Source: DSSB01 sp046346845
GTDB taxonomy: Bacteria; UBA10199; DSSB01
NCBI GenBank assembly: GCA_046346845.1
Contig: JAXMHH010000006.1
Span: 186,001-250,000, forward strand
Direction of reading: 5' to 3'
DNA length: 64,000 nt
Shown here: piece after piece, positions 54,401-63,342 of the stretch
How positions within the stretch are numbered: the stretch's first letter is position 1
Layout: every line of letters begins with the position of its first letter
The notes under the pieces: model-generated
Seen by the model: the letters and a program-made list of their open reading frames with translations, nothing else
What the model was told of the DNA's origin: nothing
Database searches by the model: none
Position numbers and translations under genes: made by a program

Positions 54401-57400
54401 TTATTGGATCACAACACCCAGGGGTATCGCCGAGGGCCCCAATTTGCCGCAACCCCTGGGCTTGACGGTGATGATGTACTTATCCCCGCTGATCAAGGGC
54501 GACACGCATTGGCCCAAGAAGATCGGTGAATGGGTCGGATCACACCCATTGATGATATTCAGATTTTTAGAGTCGATGATCTCAACCCGATAGCTAGTGG
54601 CACCAGGGACTGCGCCCCAAGAGAGCTGAGCCTGGGCCGAGACCATGCTAGCCGGAGTTCCCTGATAATAAACAGTGCCGAGAATGGGGGAAACCTCCAA
54701 ATCTGGGGGCGCAAGAGTGGGCGGATTGCACGCAATCGTGTGACAGGTGCTGTCGCAGGTGGAGGTATTGGGCGGCTCGCATTGCTCGCCGGGATCGACT
54801 TTGCCGTCACCGCATTTCGCAGGCAATGGCACAGTGCCGTCGCAGGTCTTGTTGCAATGGCCCGGCTGGCCGTTGTAACCGCCATCGTCGCATTGTTCTT
54901 TGCCGGTATAGACATACCCGTCACCGCAGACATTCAACTCGCATGCATTTAAACATTGATCGTTGTTGCTCTGATTGCCGTCGTCACATTCCTCATTTTC
55001 TTCTACCTTAGCGTTGCCGCATTTCAGTTTGCAATCAGCGCCACAGCTGTCGCCTGGCTTCCCATTGGACTGCCCATGGTCGCATTGCTCATTCGGACCG
55101 CCCGGGACGCCATCTCCGCATTGATTTAATTTACATTGGCTCGTACAGGTATCCTCGTTCACCAAATTGCCGTCATCGCACTCTTCATTTCCCGACATTA
55201 TTTTGTTACCGCACCCCGTCGGCGTGCAGTTGCTGTCGCAACCGTCGCCGTCCGCAGTGTTGCCGTCGTCGCATTTCTCTCCGGGCTCGACGATCTTGTT
55301 GCCGCATTCGAATCCGGCCGTCTTAAAGTGCACCACGTCGCTCTCGGTGCATTTTCCTTCGGCTTCGATCGCCACCACCTTGGCGTTCCAATTTTGATTG
55401 GGTTCGGCATAGACCAGTTGCTGGGTGGCTTCGTAAACTTTTTGTCCGGAACAACCGCAGCCAAAATTTGGGGCGTTGCCCGCCCCGTCCCACGAAACGA
55501 CGGCATATCCGCAACCGGGGACCTTAGGGGTGCCGACCCAGCTATAGTGTGCGATAAATTTCTTCTGGACCCCATCGTAGGGAATAAGCTCGCCTTCACC
55601 CGGTGTCTTGAGAGTTGGCTTATCCGCCGGAGGAACGGTGAATTTGCGGGGGGTGGAATAAGGCCCTGGAAGGAGTTCATCACCGAACAAGGCCCTCACC
55701 TTCCAAATTTTTGCGGAGGTATTGTCGGTTGCGTCCTTGGTGGTGTAGCTGAGCTCGTTGGGGCCGGCGGTGATATAGGAGTCTTCTTTAAATCCCACCG
55801 TGTTCTCCATGAGAAACTCGTATTTTTTAGCCTCCGGCACGGCGCTCCAGGTGAAAGTGGTCTTCGCCTGTGAATAGGAAAGCACGGCATTATCTGCGGG
55901 AGAAATAAGGTTGGGAGCGGGCAACTTCGGCTGGTAACAAGCCCAAGGCGAGAAATCCCCTTCAACTTCAAAATCACTCACCCCTGCAACCCGGAAACAG
56001 ATCCCTTCGGGCCAATACCATTCCGGATACCATTGGGGATCATCAGGCTTCCAGGGTGATTCCTTAACTCTGGGCATTGGACAGGACGCATCTTTGTAAG
56101 TCTTTGGTTGATTGTTATTTGGATTTCTTTGACAAACTTCTATGTCGTATTCTTTGGCACCCCCACCTTTCCACGAAAACGAAAAGCCTTTCGGAAGCAT
56201 CGGCCCTTCTCCACTGGGGGATAAATTGGAGGGGATCTCCGGTTTGACTTTCCAGCAATTGATTCCAGATTCCATCCCCAAGGAATTATTAGGCCCCCAG
56301 GCCTGCACACTCCAACAAAGGCCGTGCTGGGGATAGGCCCCTTGCAAGACTCCGTGGGCGCTCATCGCCTTGTCTTGAGAATTGCCTCCGGCGGGGACGA
56401 TCGTGGTCCCGATGCCCAGCTCCTTGCCGGGGGAGCCGTCGTTCTGCATTTCATAATATTTGATGACGTAGTGGTCCGCGCCTGAAACACCGTCCCATTG
56501 AAAGAGAACATCTCGATTCGCCCAATCCACAACGACACCACCTTTGGGATAGTTCACCTTCAACAACTTCTTCTCGGTTACGAAGAACTGTTCTGAATTC
56601 CATTCCGAACAATTTTTTTGGGCCTGGGAAGGAAGCCCCAGCTCGGATTTTTTGGCCGGATCGGCATTGGGGTCGGCGCAGATATGCCAGAAATAGACAC
56701 TATTCGGCCTAAGGTAGAATTCCATATTAACGTAGGATTTTCCGTTTTTCTGAATGACATCCTTGGCCTCGCGAAAATCGCTTTGCAGGTCGGGCGTAAA
56801 TTGCTTGCTGGTCGGGACAAAATTGCCGTTAAAATCATTGTCCGACACCTCGGCCACCCAATGGTTCTCTCCCTTTTCGGGGAAAACCTGGAATGAGACT
56901 TTGCTGGGCCAGGGTTCTACATCCATGTTGTCGGCACTTTTTTCAGAGGGGGAATACTCACGGACTTCGTTGCGGGAAAGTATCCCGACGGCAAAACAGG
57001 CATCTTGGGCCGATTTGGCTATGGTATTTTTTAGGCTTTCATCACTTTCCTTTTGAGCGGTGGCCTCGGCTTCTTTGACTAATTTTAAGCAGAAATCTCG
57101 CATATTATCAGTGGGCGCGAGTTTAAACATAGTATCCCATGCCAGGCGAGCAGTGCGTGCTTTTCCAATCCCTGCAATGATCACTTCGTGATTATGATCA
57201 TTGGCTACTAATTTCCCCCCACTTCCTTCGGAAAGAAGATATAACATATGGCTAATCACCGTCGAGTTTCGATGTCTTTTATCGCAATAGGAATTGGCCT
57301 CGTTGCAAGGCGTCGTTTTATTCCAATCCCAAGCACTTGGATCATCATGTATGCAGTAGCCCCCCCCCTTGGGACAGCCTTTGTCTGTAAAAAAATAATA

Positions 57401-59419
57401 TCCCAAGTAAGTATTAGGATAGGGCACCTTGCCATTATGTGGAACCATAAGATTCCTAAGGAAGGTGTTGTTTTTAAAAATCTGGTCGCCAATTTTCCAA
57501 GGATTTACATCGTTATTTTCTATCACCTCACCGAAGAAATCGGCGAGTCCTTCTGCAATCATCATAATTTCCGAGAGGCTTCCGGTCTCGTCAGGGTTAA
57601 CTGCATTATCAAATATGCCATGATGGTATTCATGGGCCACGACGTCAATGCTCACAAGGGGAGTCATGTTTAATTCTGCCGACCCAGTACCATTAAAGAC
57701 TAAATATTCCTTATACTGATCATGGACATACTTTGAGGAGGGTGCGGGTTTATTAAAGAGAGGTGAGTATCTCTGATAGTTATTAAGATAGGCAAAGATG
57801 ACATCCTCAGGTTTGTTCTGGAATCCGGTCCACTGATACACCTTCTGGAAATAATTTCCTACAGTCTGAAGAACATTAATAAGACTAACCGGTGCTTGTT
57901 GATCGGGATCCGTATAATTACCATCGGCGTCGAAAAAAGCCACGGCCCCCGCGGTATTTTTCCCCATGCCGTTGATAAGAATAATATTGGAAGGACAAGG
58001 GGCCGAGGGATCCTCGGATTTTTTGCAAGAAAGATTATACGGGCCAAACTTTTCGTTTTTGCTTCCCGTAAATTTTACCGTATAACCAGGGGCCTTACCA
58101 TAAAACGGGTAAGGGACGCCGGTGCTAATTACATTTTGTCCAGCAAGCAGGTCCTGCTCCAATCCCATGGGGCTGGGGTATTCCAAATAATAAGAAATAT
58201 TATTTTGGTTAATTATTTTTCCCGTCATCGCGTCAACTTGAAGCTGAAAAATCTCCCCCTCTTCCGACTCCTCTGTAAAGCTCCAAACCAATAAGGCATG
58301 CTCGGCGTCCCGAACTCCATCGAATCCGATCCTAAGATTTTCCTCGGGCACAAGGCCCGGAGGAGCCAGCGTGGAGGTGCCTGCTCCCGTGATCGGCCCC
58401 GGGGCCTTGGCCTCCGCAGGGGTTTGCACGCCCACCGCGGAGCCGGATCCAACATTTCGCCCGGAGGTGTCGGCGCCTGCGGGCGCCTGGGCCTCGATCC
58501 CGGCGCCAACCGGGAGCTCTCGGCTTGGAGCGGTTGGCTCCGTGGGCGCCCTCAAATTAGGTTCGTTGACTTCGGTCGTGGGGTTGGTCCTCACGGGCGC
58601 ATTGGCTTCGACGTTTTCACCGACCGGCGCGGATGACGAAGTCGGCTCGCCTGCGAGGATTCTCCGATCGATTTCGGTCCGGCGCGCAGTCTCTTCGGAG
58701 TTTTGCCCCGCTTCTTCGGCGGTCGGAATTTGCGGTGCCTGGGAAGTAGTCTTGCTGTATTGGGTCGGCGGAGGCGGTTCATACACCGAAGGCTCGCCTA
58801 AGGCCTGCTTGGCGATCTCCTTCGCCTCCCAGAGGGTGATCTTGGGCGTGGTCGATTTGATTTTCGTCTCCAAATCCCTCACGAAGTTTTGGGTAAAATA
58901 GGTAACGTTCGTGCCCTCTGCGATCAAGGTGGTCCGCGATCCGTAGACCGGCACCATCGCCCCCTCCGCCGGTTTGAAGTATTGCTTGAACGAGTAGGAA
59001 TATTGCTTCTCGTCTATTTTCTTGGTGCTGGCTTGGTCCTTGATGGCGAGGTCTTGACCGGGTTTGAGGCCGAAGTCCGAGGAACCATAGCGGATAAAGA
59101 ATTTATCCACGTCCACCGTGATGCAGGGCTTGATGCGCCCGCTGGTGATCATGGGCTTGCCGTCCACCGATTGAAACGTTCGGTCCTTCGCTTCTTTGCG
59201 GAGGGTATGCGGCTGAGTGCCCTGCTCGTCGTTATACAATTGGGAGTTCTCTTTGCATTCCGCCATTTCTTGAGTTTGGACGGGATCCACGATTTGATCC
59301 CAAAGCGAACCGGCATGTGCGATGGACATTTCGGTGAGCAGAACCGGGAGGATGAAGAGATAGAAGGAAAGACTGAGGCAAACAGCCCACGGCGAAGAAA
59401 GACTTGGTTTGTGTTGCAT
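54401..59419 (-). CDS. Secreted M4 (thermolysin-like) metalloprotease with Cys-rich DUF4215-type repeats
   Basis: 1672 residues. A signal peptide (LSLSFYLFILPVLLTEM) and propeptide-like region precede a Pro/Ala/Thr-rich linker (about residues 200-360). The M4 catalytic domain follows: zinc site DVVAHEYHHGIFD (about residue 596), third-ligand region AEGLADFFGE (about 623) and catalytic His segment RHRNSTVISHMLYLL (about 720). Then come beta-sandwich (FN3-like) domains, and repeats such as CGNKIVEPGEKCDDGN and CGDGVPGGPNEQCDHG near 1390-1590. It is probably exported and self-activated. G9 on the coding strand (57360-57368) lies in the catalytic domain, in frame. Confidence 0.88.
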   Translation of the reverse strand: MQHKPSLSSPWAVCLSLSFYLFILPVLLTEMSIAHAGSLWDQIVDPVQTQEMAECKENSQLYNDEQGTQPHTLRKEAKDRTFQSVDGKPMITSGRIKPCITVDVDKFFIRYGSSDFGLKPGQDLAIKDQASTKKIDEKQYSYSFKQYFKPAEGAMVPVYGSRTTLIAEGTNVTYFTQNFVRDLETKIKSTTPKITLWEAKEIAKQALGEPSVYEPPPPTQYSKTTSQAPQIPTAEEAGQNSEETARRTEIDRRILAGEPTSSSAPVGENVEANAPVRTNPTTEVNEPNLRAPTEPTAPSRELPVGAGIEAQAPAGADTSGRNVGSGSAVGVQTPAEAKAPGPITGAGTSTLAPPGLVPEENLRIGFDGVRDAEHALLVWSFTEESEEGEIFQLQVDAMTGKIINQNNISYYLEYPSPMGLEQDLLAGQNVISTGVPYPFYGKAPGYTVKFTGSKNEKFGPYNLSCKKSEDPSAPCPSNIILINGMGKNTAGAVAFFDADGNYTDPDQQAPVSLINVLQTVGNYFQKVYQWTGFQNKPEDVIFAYLNNYQRYSPLFNKPAPSSKYVHDQYKEYLVFNGTGSAELNMTPLVSIDVVAHEYHHGIFDNAVNPDETGSLSEIMMIAEGLADFFGEVIENNDVNPWKIGDQIFKNNTFLRNLMVPHNGKVPYPNTYLGYYFFTDKGCPKGGGYCIHDDPSAWDWNKTTPCNEANSYCDKRHRNSTVISHMLYLLSEGSGGKLVANDHNHEVIIAGIGKARTARLAWDTMFKLAPTDNMRDFCLKLVKEAEATAQKESDESLKNTIAKSAQDACFAVGILSRNEVREYSPSEKSADNMDVEPWPSKVSFQVFPEKGENHWVAEVSDNDFNGNFVPTSKQFTPDLQSDFREAKDVIQKNGKSYVNMEFYLRPNSVYFWHICADPNADPAKKSELGLPSQAQKNCSEWNSEQFFVTEKKLLKVNYPKGGVVVDWANRDVLFQWDGVSGADHYVIKYYEMQNDGSPGKELGIGTTIVPAGGNSQDKAMSAHGVLQGAYPQHGLCWSVQAWGPNNSLGMESGINCWKVKPEIPSNLSPSGEGPMLPKGFSFSWKGGGAKEYDIEVCQRNPNNNQPKTYKDASCPMPRVKESPWKPDDPQWYPEWYWPEGICFRVAGVSDFEVEGDFSPWACYQPKLPAPNLISPADNAVLSYSQAKTTFTWSAVPEAKKYEFLMENTVGFKEDSYITAGPNELSYTTKDATDNTSAKIWKVRALFGDELLPGPYSTPRKFTVPPADKPTLKTPGEGELIPYDGVQKKFIAHYSWVGTPKVPGCGYAVVSWDGAGNAPNFGCGCSGQKVYEATQQLVYAEPNQNWNAKVVAIEAEGKCTESDVVHFKTAGFECGNKIVEPGEKCDDGNTADGDGCDSNCTPTGCGNKIMSGNEECDDGNLVNEDTCTSQCKLNQCGDGVPGGPNEQCDHGQSNGKPGDSCGADCKLKCGNAKVEENEECDDGNQSNNDQCLNACELNVCGDGYVYTGKEQCDDGGYNGQPGHCNKTCDGTVPLPAKCGDGKVDPGEQCEPPNTSTCDSTCHTIACNPPTLAPPDLEVSPILGTVYYQGTPASMVSAQAQLSWGAVPGATSYRVEIIDSKNLNIINGCDPTHSPIFLGQCVSPLISGDKYIITVKPRGCGKLGPSAIPLGVVIQ
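57360..57368. repeat. Nine-nt C/G homopolymer inside the metalloprotease gene
   Basis: C9 on the plus strand encodes the GGG of PKGGGYC in the catalytic domain. The frame is intact with nine bases; gain or loss of one would truncate the protease before its catalytic His. Confidence 0.8.
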
Positions 59420-59576
59420 ACTCGTTTCCTAACCCAACCAATACGAGTGATAGAGCAACAAACATGCCAAGCCACGAGGGGGAAAAAGCTAATTATATCA
59501 ATTCGCTTTACCCCTTGGGCCGCTTGGACTTTATCAATCTGAGGATTTTGCGCCACTGATCGCCAAAATATTGTCG
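59301..59576. repeat. Direct repeat, copy A: 5' end and upstream region of the metalloprotease gene
   Basis: About 275 bp, covering the signal-peptide codons and the region before the start, recur at 62390-62666 in the same orientation with scattered substitutions (shared landmarks: GTTTCCTAACCCAACCAATA and CTTGGGCCGCTTGGACTTTA). It includes the protease promoter region and fills the gap between the protease and RCC1 copy 2. Confidence 0.8.
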
Positions 59577-59603
59577 CGTCAAGAGTGTGGGTTTTGAAAT
59601 GAG

Positions 59604-61151
59604 TTATTCCGCAAGCTCGATGGGCATCTTCACTTCCACAGGATAGGAACTCGATTGCGCCCCAGCTCCTAAACCTAATTGGCCCTTCCAATTAGAACCC
59701 CAACAATAAATCTTGTCATCTTTATTGGGATCGATGCTTACAATCGCACAGGTATGGAAGTCTCCAATCCCCAACGTTTTGACTCCGGTCAGGGGTACGC
59801 TCGGGCTCAACATGACTTGGACAGGGCTATGATGATCAATCTTAGTGCCATCGCCCAATTGCCCCGCTGAATTGCCTCCCCAACAATAGGCAGTGCCTTT
59901 GTCCGTGACGGCGCAAGTGTGAGCAGTTCTCGCCCTCACTTCCTTGATTCCGACCAAGGGTTGAGTCACCGTAAGTTTTACTTGGGTGGGGACAGAAGAG
60001 TTTTCTGTGGTCAAGTTACCAAGCTGGCCATAATCATTAAGGCCCCAACAATAAACTAGGCCTGAATTATCCTTCGTGGTTAAAGCGCAGGTATGCGCAG
60101 CCCCTGCAGACATTTGATGCAATTTACCCTCTGAAAAGGTTTTCACCCAGGTGGAATCTTGAAGATTGCCCGTTTGTGTCGATCCCGTCCCCAATTGACC
60201 GTAGGTGTTCTCACCAAAACAAATTGGCAAAGCCAAAGCCTCCGTCGGATTATAGGCTTGAGTGGATTGTGTCGCATTGGGATCAATTAATTCACAAGTG
60301 TGGCTTTGCCCCGCGGTCATCGAAACAATGCCGTACATATTACTTTTGACGGGGTAATTGTAAGTATTGGCGCTGGGTGACTTATTGACCTGGATCCCTA
60401 ATTCTCCTGCCCCGTTGTCTCCCCAGCAAAAAACTTCGCCCGATTGGCTCGAAGCGTAATCGTAATTGGCAGAAAGGGCACAAGAGAGGAAAGAACCAAC
60501 CGAAATATTTTTAATTCCATCAATCGGAACCTTACTCGGGAGGGAATTGGCGGCATTTAAGGGAGAGGCGGTCCCCAATTGGCCCAACTCGTTATGACCC
60601 CAGCAATAAACATCCTGCCCTTTTGTCAAGGCGCAGGCATGCATCAAACCCGCACCGATTTCAACAATGTCCTTAAGGACCGGGAGTTTGACGGGAGAGG
60701 GTTCACTATTCGAAAATTTCCCAAGGCCTAAATTACCATTAATATTATACCCCCAACCCCAGACGGTACCGCGGGCTGTTAACACCAGCGTGTAATTAGG
60801 CCCGAGGGCCAACTGGGAATATCTTTTCATCACAAATTTATTTTTAAAATTCTCCGGATCCAAGATAGTTCCCATCGGTTTTTTGAATTCTCCTAGGGGG
60901 GGGGCGCCTGTCTGGTCCTCCTCAGATCTCCCGGCGGGGAGGCCTGCTCCCTCGAGAGGCGCCTCTACGCCCGAGGTGCGCCCCTCGGCGCTTGAATTTT
61001 GCGAAGAGCTTCCATCGGCTCCGTCCTGAGTCACGACAGTGCGAGACCGAGTTGCGTCCTGAGGATAGGCGAATGGCAAATTCCCCATCAGAAAAATGAC
61101 CCACGCCAAGACGAAGAAGGCTCCGTTGCTTAAGCTGAATTTCTTTTTCAT
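59604..61151 (-). CDS. RCC1-repeat secreted protein, copy 2 (intact)
   Basis: 515 residues. The signal peptide ends near PFAYPQ; a low-complexity linker (residues about 40-95) leads to about seven RCC1-type propeller blades (VYCWGHNELGQLG, VFCWGDNGAGELG, YCWGLNDYGQLG, AYCWGGNSAGQLG). Cys in the CWG motifs and AC/TC positions recur once per blade. It is a full-length paralogue of the frameshifted gene at 49875-51399. It starts 27 bp after the NHL gene, probably in the same transcript. An in-frame nine-nt homopolymer lies in the linker. Extracellular binding is likely; target unknown. Confidence 0.82.
   Translation of the reverse strand: MKKKFSLSNGAFFVLAWVIFLMGNLPFAYPQDATRSRTVVTQDGADGSSSQNSSAEGRTSGVEAPLEGAGLPAGRSEEDQTGAPPLGEFKKPMGTILDPENFKNKFVMKRYSQLALGPNYTLVLTARGTVWGWGYNINGNLGLGKFSNSEPSPVKLPVLKDIVEIGAGLMHACALTKGQDVYCWGHNELGQLGTASPLNAANSLPSKVPIDGIKNISVGSFLSCALSANYDYASSQSGEVFCWGDNGAGELGIQVNKSPSANTYNYPVKSNMYGIVSMTAGQSHTCELIDPNATQSTQAYNPTEALALPICFGENTYGQLGTGSTQTGNLQDSTWVKTFSEGKLHQMSAGAAHTCALTTKDNSGLVYCWGLNDYGQLGNLTTENSSVPTQVKLTVTQPLVGIKEVRARTAHTCAVTDKGTAYCWGGNSAGQLGDGTKIDHHSPVQVMLSPSVPLTGVKTLGIGDFHTCAIVSIDPNKDDKIYCWGSNWKGQLGLGAGAQSSSYPVEVKMPIELAE
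60896..60904. repeat. Nine-nt G/C homopolymer in the linker of RCC1 copy 2
   Basis: G9 on the plus strand (C9 in the coding strand) encodes part of GAPPLG about 85 codons in, near the place where copy 1 has its frame-breaking tract. Here the frame is intact. Confidence 0.8.
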
Positions 61152-61178
61152 ACCTCTCCTCCTCGAATAGTCTCTCAC

Positions 61179-62342
61179 TCAAGGCTTATATTTCATCGTC
61201 GCGGCGCAATAAATCTTACGAATGCGATGATTTTCCGTATCCGAGATATAAAGATTGCCCGCGGTGTCGAGCGCCGTGAACCAGACGCCAGAAATGCTGG
61301 CTCCCAAGGCTGGCTGGCCATCACCCAAGAATGTTGAAGAGTCCTTACTAGCGCCTACCACCAAGACACTGAGCATGCCTTTGGAGACTTTCCATATGGA
61401 ATTTCCACCTGCGAAATAAAGATTTCCAAAATGATCAAAGGCAAGTCCTGTCGGACTATATAAGGAAACACTCGTTGCGTCGCCTTCTATCGCGTCACCA
61501 TACCACCATGTTTTTCCATTGCCAGCGACGGGGGCCACCTGCCCATCGGGAAGGACTTTAACAATCATCGTTTTATTAAATTCACTCGAGGAGGAGCCGG
61601 CCCAAAGGCTCACAAATAAATTTCCTTCCGGATCCAGCGCGATACCGTGATTTGGGATATTGAAGAAATCGCTGATTTTGCCGTTGGTTATTTTAAAGAC
61701 ACTTTGAGCTGTTCCGACGAAAAGATTGCCGGCACTATCAACGGCAACATTCGAGACTGATGTCATACTTACACTCTTCGCGTCTACGCCTTTGTTGCCT
61801 TTGTAGGGGCCGTAACCAGTGTCGCCATTCCCGGCGACAGTGGTGATGACGCCGTCCGGCGAAACCTTCCGTACGCGGTTGGTACCTGAGTCTGCGATAT
61901 AAAGATTTCCAAGGCTGTCAAGAGCGAGTCCATGTGGTTTAGAAAGGCTTGCGTTTAGGGCCGGCACCCCATCGTTAAAATTGCCTAGCAATCCATCGCC
62001 GGCAATCGTGGTAAGGACCCCCTCCGGAGTCATCATTCGCACACGGTCATTTCCGGAGTCCGCGACGTAAACATTGCCATTACTCGCCACGGCGAGACCT
62101 TCTGGCCAATTCAAACTCACGTTTGTGGCCAAGCCATCCCCGTTAAAATCTTTTATTCCATTGCCCGCAATGGTGTAGATAAATCCGCAGGCAGGGGGCG
62201 CAGGCGCCCGCAGGGTTGTGGTCAACTCCCCTTCCGGAGTTTTGGACCGGACGATTTGTGAAAAGGAGTTGGAGGTGAAGAGAACAGTGCTCGCGATAAC
62301 CACCATGAGACCTGGGATGGATGAACCGAATAACTTTTGCAT
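61179..62342 (-). CDS. Secreted NHL-repeat beta-propeller protein
   Basis: 387 residues with a signal peptide (GLMVVIASTVLFTSNSFSQ). NHL blades repeat the pattern P-G-A-hydrophobic-D--GN-Y-AD-GN-RVR, for example LAVASNGNVYVADSGNDRVR, LALDSLGNLYIADSGTNRVR and LDTAGNLYISDTENHRIR, with TIAGNG/TIAGDG links. About six blades are present, so a closed propeller is likely. AGGAAGGA lies 4 nt before the ATG and overlaps the end of the truncated protease leader. It heads an operon with RCC1 copy 2. The ligand is unknown. Confidence 0.82.
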   Translation of the reverse strand: MQKLFGSSIPGLMVVIASTVLFTSNSFSQIVRSKTPEGELTTTLRAPAPPACGFIYTIAGNGIKDFNGDGLATNVSLNWPEGLAVASNGNVYVADSGNDRVRMMTPEGVLTTIAGDGLLGNFNDGVPALNASLSKPHGLALDSLGNLYIADSGTNRVRKVSPDGVITTVAGNGDTGYGPYKGNKGVDAKSVSMTSVSNVAVDSAGNLFVGTAQSVFKITNGKISDFFNIPNHGIALDPEGNLFVSLWAGSSSSEFNKTMIVKVLPDGQVAPVAGNGKTWWYGDAIEGDATSVSLYSPTGLAFDHFGNLYFAGGNSIWKVSKGMLSVLVVGASKDSSTFLGDGQPALGASISGVWFTALDTAGNLYISDTENHRIRKIYCAATMKYKP

Positions 62343-62352
62343 AAAATCCTTC

Positions 62353-62508
62353 CTAAAATAGCACACCCCGCTCCACCGGGCCCGCCGCCCAAAGCGAACC
62401 GGGAGGTGCGAGGAAAATTTCGGTGAGCAGAACCGGGAGGATGAAGAGATAGCTGGAAAGATTAAGGCAAACAGCCCACGGCGAGGGAAGACTTGGTTTT
62501 CGCTGCAT
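62353..62508 (-). pseudogene. Truncated 5' fragment of the metalloprotease gene
   Basis: It starts MQRKPSLPSPWAVCL and continues SSYLFILPVLLTE, matching the protease signal peptide, then drifts after GSLW and stops at codon 52. The stop lies next to the ribosome site of the NHL gene. The fragment and the DNA before it repeat 59301-59576. It may still be translated as a leader coupled to the NHL gene, but it is best read as a remnant. Confidence 0.7.
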
Positions 62509-62666
62509 ACTCGTTTCCTAACCCAACCAATACGAGTATTTCAGCAACAACCATGCCAAGCTACGAGGAAAAATAAAGCCAAACATATCCATTCACTCCC
62601 ACCCCTTGGGCCGCTTGGACTTTATCAATCTGAGGATCTTGCGCCACCGATCGCCAAAATATTGTC
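62390..62666. repeat. Direct repeat, copy B: duplicated protease leader and upstream region
   Basis: It matches 59301-59576 over about 275 bp. Here the upstream region now precedes the NHL-RCC1 operon rather than a full protease gene, so that operon appears to use a duplicated copy of the protease promoter. Confidence 0.78.
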
Positions 62667-62799
62667 ATCTATTACTGGACGCCGCGGGAGTTTCCTCCGG
62701 ACCTGCGGGCCTGGCGGCTCCCGGCGTCAGCCATGCCGCGAAGGCCGCGAGGGCCAAGACCAACAGCACCCAATAATTCAGGGAACGTCGTGGGGGCAT
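62665..62799 (-). CDS. Small single-helix membrane protein
   Basis: 44 residues: basic start MPPRRSLNYW, one hydrophobic helix (VLLVLALAAFAAWLTPG), then a Pro/Ala/Glu tail. It follows the 73-residue helical gene by 4 bp on the same strand, which suggests one transcript. No good ribosome site is visible and there is no recognised family, so the call rests on the membrane helix and position. Confidence 0.4.
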   Translation of the reverse strand: MPPRRSLNYWVLLVLALAAFAAWLTPGAARPAGPEETPAASSNR

Positions 62800-62803
62800 G
62801 ATT

Positions 62804-63025
62804 TCAAGGGGAGACCCAACGCTTCGCCAACTTCACGAGTTCTTGGGCGATGGCGACATGGGCGGTTTCGTCCCTGGCGATCCGAAGCAGCATCTCGCTC
62901 GCCAGCGCATCGTCGCAGTCCTCGGCCAGTTGCCGATAGAGGCGGGCCGCCTCTTCCTCCAAGGCCAGGATGGTTTGAAATTCCTTCAAAATCAGCTCTC
63001 CGTAAATTTTTCGAGCAGGGCTCAT
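62804..63025 (-). CDS. Small ferritin-like/rubrerythrin-like helical protein
   Basis: 73 residues, nearly all helix. ILALEEEAARLYRQLAEDC and IARDETAHVAIAQELV carry Glu/Tyr and an ExxH placed as in half of a ferritin-like diiron bundle. A dimer could make a full four-helix site (inference). It overlaps the preceding 72-residue gene by four bases, so the two are probably made together. Confidence 0.65.
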   Translation of the reverse strand: MSPARKIYGELILKEFQTILALEEEAARLYRQLAEDCDDALASEMLLRIARDETAHVAIAQELVKLAKRWVSP

Positions 63026-63240
63026 CGGCGCAGCCTCGCGACGATTTCCTCCAGCATGTCCTCGTGATGGACGCTGTCTTCCTGAAGGCGCTGCAGGAGC
63101 CGGCGGATCTTGTCCCGTTGTGTGGGGGGAAATTCCGAAAAGTTATACCGACCCACCTCGGCGAGGTTCGCCACCGCGAACTCTTCCAATTCCTTCAAGG
63201 ACTCCAGGGCCGATAAGAGGGTCTCACGGGCCACCGCCAT
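63022..63240 (-). CDS. Small helical protein paired with the ferritin-like gene
   Basis: 72 residues with two helices: LSALESLKELEEFAVANLAEVG and LLQRLQEDSVHHEDMLEEIVARL. Glu and His/His-Glu-Asp clusters could bind iron, resembling the second half of a ferritin-like unit. It starts 51 bp from an FNR-like box and its stop overlaps the next gene's start. Family not certain. Confidence 0.6.
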   Translation of the reverse strand: MAVARETLLSALESLKELEEFAVANLAEVGRYNFSEFPPTQRDKIRRLLQRLQEDSVHHEDMLEEIVARLRR

Positions 63241-63290
63241 AGGACCTCCCCATTGCTGGATATTGTAAATTCCTTGCCAATATTTCCGTA

Positions 63291-63302
63291 TGATTTAGAT
63301 CA
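63291..63302. promoter_or_regulatory. FNR-like palindrome between ferritin-like genes and nnrS
   Basis: TGATTTAGATCA, one mismatch from the perfect palindrome. It lies 51 bp before the 72-residue gene and 41 bp before the nnrS-like start, in a divergent gap. Confidence 0.65.
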
Positions 63303-63342
63303 TATCCGAAGACAGAGGACGGAATAGGATCCCTCACAGACA

